A stretch of DNA of 64,000 nt from positions 79,983 to 143,982 of the forward strand of contig PBTY01000055.1 of the NCBI GenBank assembly GCA_002729235.1, in the 5' to 3' direction. The stretch's first letter is position 1. Every line of letters begins with the position of its first letter. Made by a program: the position numbers and the translations under genes. Below the pieces are notes generated by a model. The model had not been told where the DNA came from. It did not search any database and saw only the letters and a program-made list of their open reading frames with translations. Shown in pieces: positions 60,882 to 64,000 of the stretch. The DNA is from Rickettsiales bacterium. GTDB lineage: Bacteria > Bacteroidota > Bacteroidia > Cytophagales > Cyclobacteriaceae.

Positions 60882-62192
60882 TTATCTTCTCTGAATCGTC
60901 ACAGATTCGTTGATCCAGCAGTCGACAGTAATTTTTTGTCCTTCTTCATAGCTCTCATTGAAGATTTCTTCGATAGAAGGGAACTGAGACTTTGCGGCCT
61001 CCATTTGCTTGGAGTTGCCAGCTTTCTGGTACATTTCGTATGCTGCCAAATAGACACCACGATCTTTCACACGGCTCTCCCCACCACTACACTCGTCAAA
61101 GCTTAAATAGTACAAGTTTCCAATGAGATTGTAGGCATCACTCGCTCCGGGTTTTACACTAAGCGCTTCGTAAGCCAAAGATCTTGATTTTCTCTTGTCA
61201 CCTTGTTTGAATGCTACAGAAGCAAGCCCCATGAAGGCTTCAAATTTCTGGTCCTTGTCTTCAGTCAGGTTGCTTGCCTTTTCGTAATACATGTTTGATT
61301 TGGCGTACTCCTGTGTTTTATAAAACCTATCACCAAGCGCTTTGGCTAGCGAAAATGATGGCTCAGCGGTAAAGAATATTTCTGCTGCCTTGGTAAAATA
61401 TGGCTCATCAGAACATTTGGCAGTTAAAGAATAGGAAAAAATCTTCTTAGCTGTATTGATGTCATCTGGATTGGCATTCATTTTTGGAACGAGATTCTCC
61501 TCGATGAATTCACAGCTAATCAAATCACTGCCCAATGAATTTAAGAAAGCATCTACTTTGTCTTGTTCTTTTTCAAGCTTTTCTTTCTTCCCTCCAGTAG
61601 CGATTTTCTCATCGATTACTGAAGTTATTTTGGTATGGATGTCCAATACATCAGTTGCCGGAAGCTCATCTGGTTTAGACTTATAGTAATAAGTAGCCAG
61701 TGTCATGTAAGGAGTCAGGTTGAAATCTGAGATGTCCGAAGAGCTAAATGTATATAGCTTATCATAAAGCTCCTTGAGTAGTGCGTATTTCGCTGGCACT
61801 TTGTAATACATTTTGAAAGCAGAGTAAGCTTTTCGGTCTAGCACAGAAGCCTCATCTCCAAAATACTTGATACGCATGTCGTACGTCCAGAGAAGTGAGT
61901 CTCTTAATGTATTGGTTCTTTCGGCGGATATGCCTGTTTCAATAAGGTTATCAATGATTTTTGGACCATCCTGATATATGGATTCGTGCAGATCTGGAGT
62001 GTTAGCATATAGCCATTGTACACTTGTCCAGCACTCCTGCCACTTATCGGTGGTCATCAAAAGTTTATAATAAGCCTGTTTTTCTTTGGCCATGTCATGC
62101 TTTTCAGCCTCTTCTGGCCAGTTCCACCCATTTTGTGCGGTGGCAAAAAAGGTCATTAGAAGACCTAATATTAGTCCTACTAGTCTAAACAT
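60882..62192 (-). CDS. Secreted TPR-repeat protein
   Basis: This 436-residue protein has a signal peptide (MFRLVGLILGLLMTFFATAQ) and several helical TPR-like repeats in the C-terminal half (e.g. PSFSLAKALGDRFYKTQEYAKS, FEAFMGLASVAFKQGDKRKS and SDAYNLIGNLYYLSF, given as pieces). It ends with a basic VTIQRR. Such proteins often act as periplasmic or outer-membrane scaffolds; no specific role can be read. It is divergent from the MarC gene. Confidence 0.75.
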   Translation of the reverse strand: MFRLVGLILGLLMTFFATAQNGWNWPEEAEKHDMAKEKQAYYKLLMTTDKWQECWTSVQWLYANTPDLHESIYQDGPKIIDNLIETGISAERTNTLRDSLLWTYDMRIKYFGDEASVLDRKAYSAFKMYYKVPAKYALLKELYDKLYTFSSSDISDFNLTPYMTLATYYYKSKPDELPATDVLDIHTKITSVIDEKIATGGKKEKLEKEQDKVDAFLNSLGSDLISCEFIEENLVPKMNANPDDINTAKKIFSYSLTAKCSDEPYFTKAAEIFFTAEPSFSLAKALGDRFYKTQEYAKSNMYYEKASNLTEDKDQKFEAFMGLASVAFKQGDKRKSRSLAYEALSVKPGASDAYNLIGNLYYLSFDECSGGESRVKDRGVYLAAYEMYQKAGNSKQMEAAKSQFPSIEEIFNESYEEGQKITVDCWINESVTIQRR

Positions 62193-62284
62193 TAGTAAAT
62201 GAGTTATTTTTTCGCAATTTGGTTAAAAAAGATTCATTCTTGGCAAGCTTCCCAATTAGCTTTGCGTTAAAATTATAAGGACGA

Positions 62285-62854
62285 GTGTTCAATTTTAAAG
62301 AAATTCTTTCGGTTTCGCTGATTCTTTTCTCAGTAATAGACATACTAGGTAGTGTCCCGATCATCATTGATTTACGTAAAAAAGCCGGACATGTTCAGTC
62401 TGAGAAGGCAACATTGGCTTCAGGGCTTCTAATGATCCTTTTTTTATTCCTTGGAGAGAGTATTTTAAAGCTTTTTGGGATTGATATTGGTTCATTTGCC
62501 ATAGCAGGGGGGTTGATTATGTTTTTCATCGGGTTGGAGATGGTGCTCGGTATTCACTTTTTCAAAGCTGATGATACGGATCTCTCGTCATCATCTATTG
62601 TGCCTTTAGCTTTTCCACTGATTGCTGGAGCGGGTACTTTGACTACTTTAATTTCATTAAAGGCCATTTATGCCACACCAAATATTTTGGTAGGAGTCGT
62701 ACTGAACCTGTTGTTTGTTTATGCAGTGTTAAAGACATCAGGATGGCTAGAAAAGAAAATTGGAGCTGCCGGGTTCAATATTTTCAGAAAAGTATTTGGT
62801 ATTATCTTGCTGTCCATTGCGATCAAGATATTTAAAACCTACTTATTTGTTTAA
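62285..62854 (+). CDS. MarC family membrane protein
   Basis: This 189-residue protein has six predicted membrane helices and the MarC pattern SVIDILGSVPIII near the N-terminus with IVPLAFPLIAGAGTLTTLI (about 110-128). It starts with GTG (no nearby ATG). Function of MarC proteins is poorly defined. It abuts rnhA (TAA-ATG without spacer). Confidence 0.9.
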   Translation: MFNFKEILSVSLILFSVIDILGSVPIIIDLRKKAGHVQSEKATLASGLLMILFLFLGESILKLFGIDIGSFAIAGGLIMFFIGLEMVLGIHFFKADDTDLSSSSIVPLAFPLIAGAGTLTTLISLKAIYATPNILVGVVLNLLFVYAVLKTSGWLEKKIGAAGFNIFRKVFGIILLSIAIKIFKTYLFV

Positions 62855-63325
62855 ATGATTACGATCTACACAGACGGAGCAGCAAAAGGAAATCCTGGTC
62901 CAGGGGGTTATGGTGCCATTTTGGACTACAAAGGAAAGCGAAAGGAATTGTCGGAAGGATTTAGAAATACGACGAACAATCGGATGGAGCTGCTGGCTGT
63001 GATCAAAGCATTAGAGGCTATTAAAAAACCAGGATGGAATGTTCTAGTTTACTCTGATTCCAAATATGTGGTGGATGCGGTAGAGAAAGACTGGCTCTCA
63101 GGTTGGGTTCGTAAAGGATTCAAAGGGAAAAAGAATCCGGATCTGTGGAAGCGTTACCTGGAAGCGAGTAAACCACATAATGTTAAATTCCAATGGGTGA
63201 AAGGCCATGCAGGTCATCCTGAGAATGAGCGTTGCGATCAGCTGGCTGTGGAGGCTGCTGAGGGGTTTGACCTAAAAATAGACAAAGAGTTTGAAGCCAA
63301 TCAGGAAGATACGGGGATGTTTTAA
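62855..63325 (+). CDS. rnhA: Ribonuclease HI
   Basis: This 156-residue protein degrades the RNA strand of RNA-DNA hybrids. It has the active-site acids in ITIYTDGAAKGNPGPGGYG (Asp8-type), NNRMELLAVIKALE (Glu), VLVYSDSKYVVDAV (Asp) and ENERCDQLA (Asp), as in the DEDD set. It begins directly after the MarC stop. Confidence 0.95.
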   Translation: MITIYTDGAAKGNPGPGGYGAILDYKGKRKELSEGFRNTTNNRMELLAVIKALEAIKKPGWNVLVYSDSKYVVDAVEKDWLSGWVRKGFKGKKNPDLWKRYLEASKPHNVKFQWVKGHAGHPENERCDQLAVEAAEGFDLKIDKEFEANQEDTGMF

Positions 63326-63388
63326 AGTTATCTGACTTCTGTGATCAGAAGATCTTTCGATTATAATCTGTTCGAATTTTTAGGTAAA

Positions 63389-64000
63389 ATGAGAAAGAAA
63401 AACACTTTTTTTCAATTCAAACAATTCAGAATAGATCAGGGACAGACCGCCATGAAGGTCACCACCGAGGGGTGTTTATTTGGAGCTTGGGTGGCTAGTC
63501 AGGTTCAAAATGCAAAGAGTGTTCTCGATATCGGATCTGGCACCGGTTTACTTTCTTTAATGCTAGCTCAGAAACTTCAAGATGCTCAAATTCATGGCGT
63601 CGAGTTAAACGAGGACGCCGCACCACAAGCAGATCAGAACTTTAAAGAAAGCCCGTGGGGTGAGCGATTATTCATTCATCAACAAAAGATTCAAGAATTT
63701 CAGGATACGCAGAAATTTGATCTAATTATTTCCAACCCACCTTTTTTCAAACAGTCATTGAATTCACCCGATGCAAATGTGAACCTGGCTCGTCATGATG
63801 ATAGCATGTCTCAGCAGGATTTGATCAAAGCGATTAAACTCAACCTCAACCAAGAGGGGCTTGCTTTTATACTTTATCCAGAGAGGGAAGCAAATAGTTT
63901 CAGACAGGATGCTATTGCAGAAGGCCTGTTTCCTGTGAAAGAGCTTGTGGTTTTTAATTCATCGGGCTCTAAAGTTTTAAGAACCATTATAGCTTATGCA
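63389..64000 (+). CDS. tRNA1(Val) (adenine(37)-N6)-methyltransferase, 3' end cut by window
   Basis: The frame MRKKNTFFQFKQFRIDQGQT is open to the last base (204 codons visible; family length is about 240). It shows the SAM motif VLDIGSGTGLLSLMLAQ, the acidic GVELNED and the adenine-MTase NPPFF motif (LIISNPPFF). It should methylate A37 of tRNA1(Val). The start at 63389 is 63 bases after rnhA. Confidence 0.9.
   Translation, partial: MRKKNTFFQFKQFRIDQGQTAMKVTTEGCLFGAWVASQVQNAKSVLDIGSGTGLLSLMLAQKLQDAQIHGVELNEDAAPQADQNFKESPWGERLFIHQQKIQEFQDTQKFDLIISNPPFFKQSLNSPDANVNLARHDDSMSQQDLIKAIKLNLNQEGLAFILYPEREANSFRQDAIAEGLFPVKELVVFNSSGSKVLRTIIAYA

Overview
The window is about 64 kb of chromosomal DNA from a Bacteroidota bacterium, most likely a marine Cytophagales (Reichenbachiella/Ekhidna/Fulvivirga-like; this placement is inference). 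Evidence for the phylum: PorQ of the type IX secretion system, DUF4290 and DUF2851 proteins, GT9 enzymes with a C-terminal Cys motif, promoters of the TAnnTTTG type, weak Shine-Dalgarno sequences, and low-to-middle GC. There are no rRNA or tRNA genes, insertion sequences, prophage genes or CRISPR arrays. The window looks like core genome with a few accessory patches.

Layout. 1-4.7 kb: lon (cut by the window start), porQ and hslU in one tight run. 4.7-7.1 kb (minus): fatty acid hydroxylase, SixA-like phosphatase and a GT9 heptosyltransferase. 7.2-12.8 kb: an unknown secreted protein, pyrR-pyrB, purB and a ferredoxin-type NAD(P)H reductase. 12.8-17.4 kb: an SPFH / membrane protein / ribbon-helix-helix operon, a small membrane protein, then an ECF sigma - membrane regulator - barrel-like protein set. 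17.5-25.9 kb: VOC protein, dnaX split by an A10 shift site, lone receiver, SLT/LysM transglycosylase, O-methyltransferase, M16 protease and a second GT9. 25.9-33.3 kb: AraC regulator, ECF42-type sigma with its YciI partner, DUF2892 protein, Crp/Fnr regulator, subtilase and a six-repeat surface lipoprotein. 33.4-37.6 kb: aminopeptidase P, GNAT, RidA, DUF4290 and murA. 37.6-38.2 kb: a 0.6 kb gene-free stretch with three copies of a structured element that looks like a family of small RNA genes read on the minus strand. 38.2-46.9 kb: second ECF sigma/anti-sigma pair, GH113-like hydrolase, double sugar-binding-domain protein, Cu-type SOD lipoprotein, and a two-component system. 46-52 kb (minus): nucleoside phosphorylase, TrhO, NeuD-like acyltransferase, polytopic membrane protein, DUF2851 and pyrF. 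52-64 kb: lipoprotein, lolA/ftsK, pyrD, xerD, aroQ, class V aminotransferase, TPR protein, MarC, rnhA and a tRNA methyltransferase cut by the window end.

Themes. Pyrimidine synthesis is represented by pyrB, pyrD and pyrF at three sites, plus pyrR; purB adds a purine step. Envelope functions are murA, ftsK, lolA, the transglycosylase and the two GT9 enzymes. Three sigma factors, two with a putative membrane anti-sigma partner, plus AraC, Crp and two receivers make the middle of the window rich in regulation.

Main points for a second look: the triplicated hairpin element after murA; the A10 frameshift in dnaX; a GTGA-N6-TCAC operator beside a Crp-family gene; MurA with Asp in place of the catalytic Cys; a Cu/Zn SOD-like lipoprotein that seems to lack zinc histidines; a 55-residue ribbon-helix-helix gene with a near-palindrome upstream of its operon; and an AAB-AAB repeat lipoprotein.
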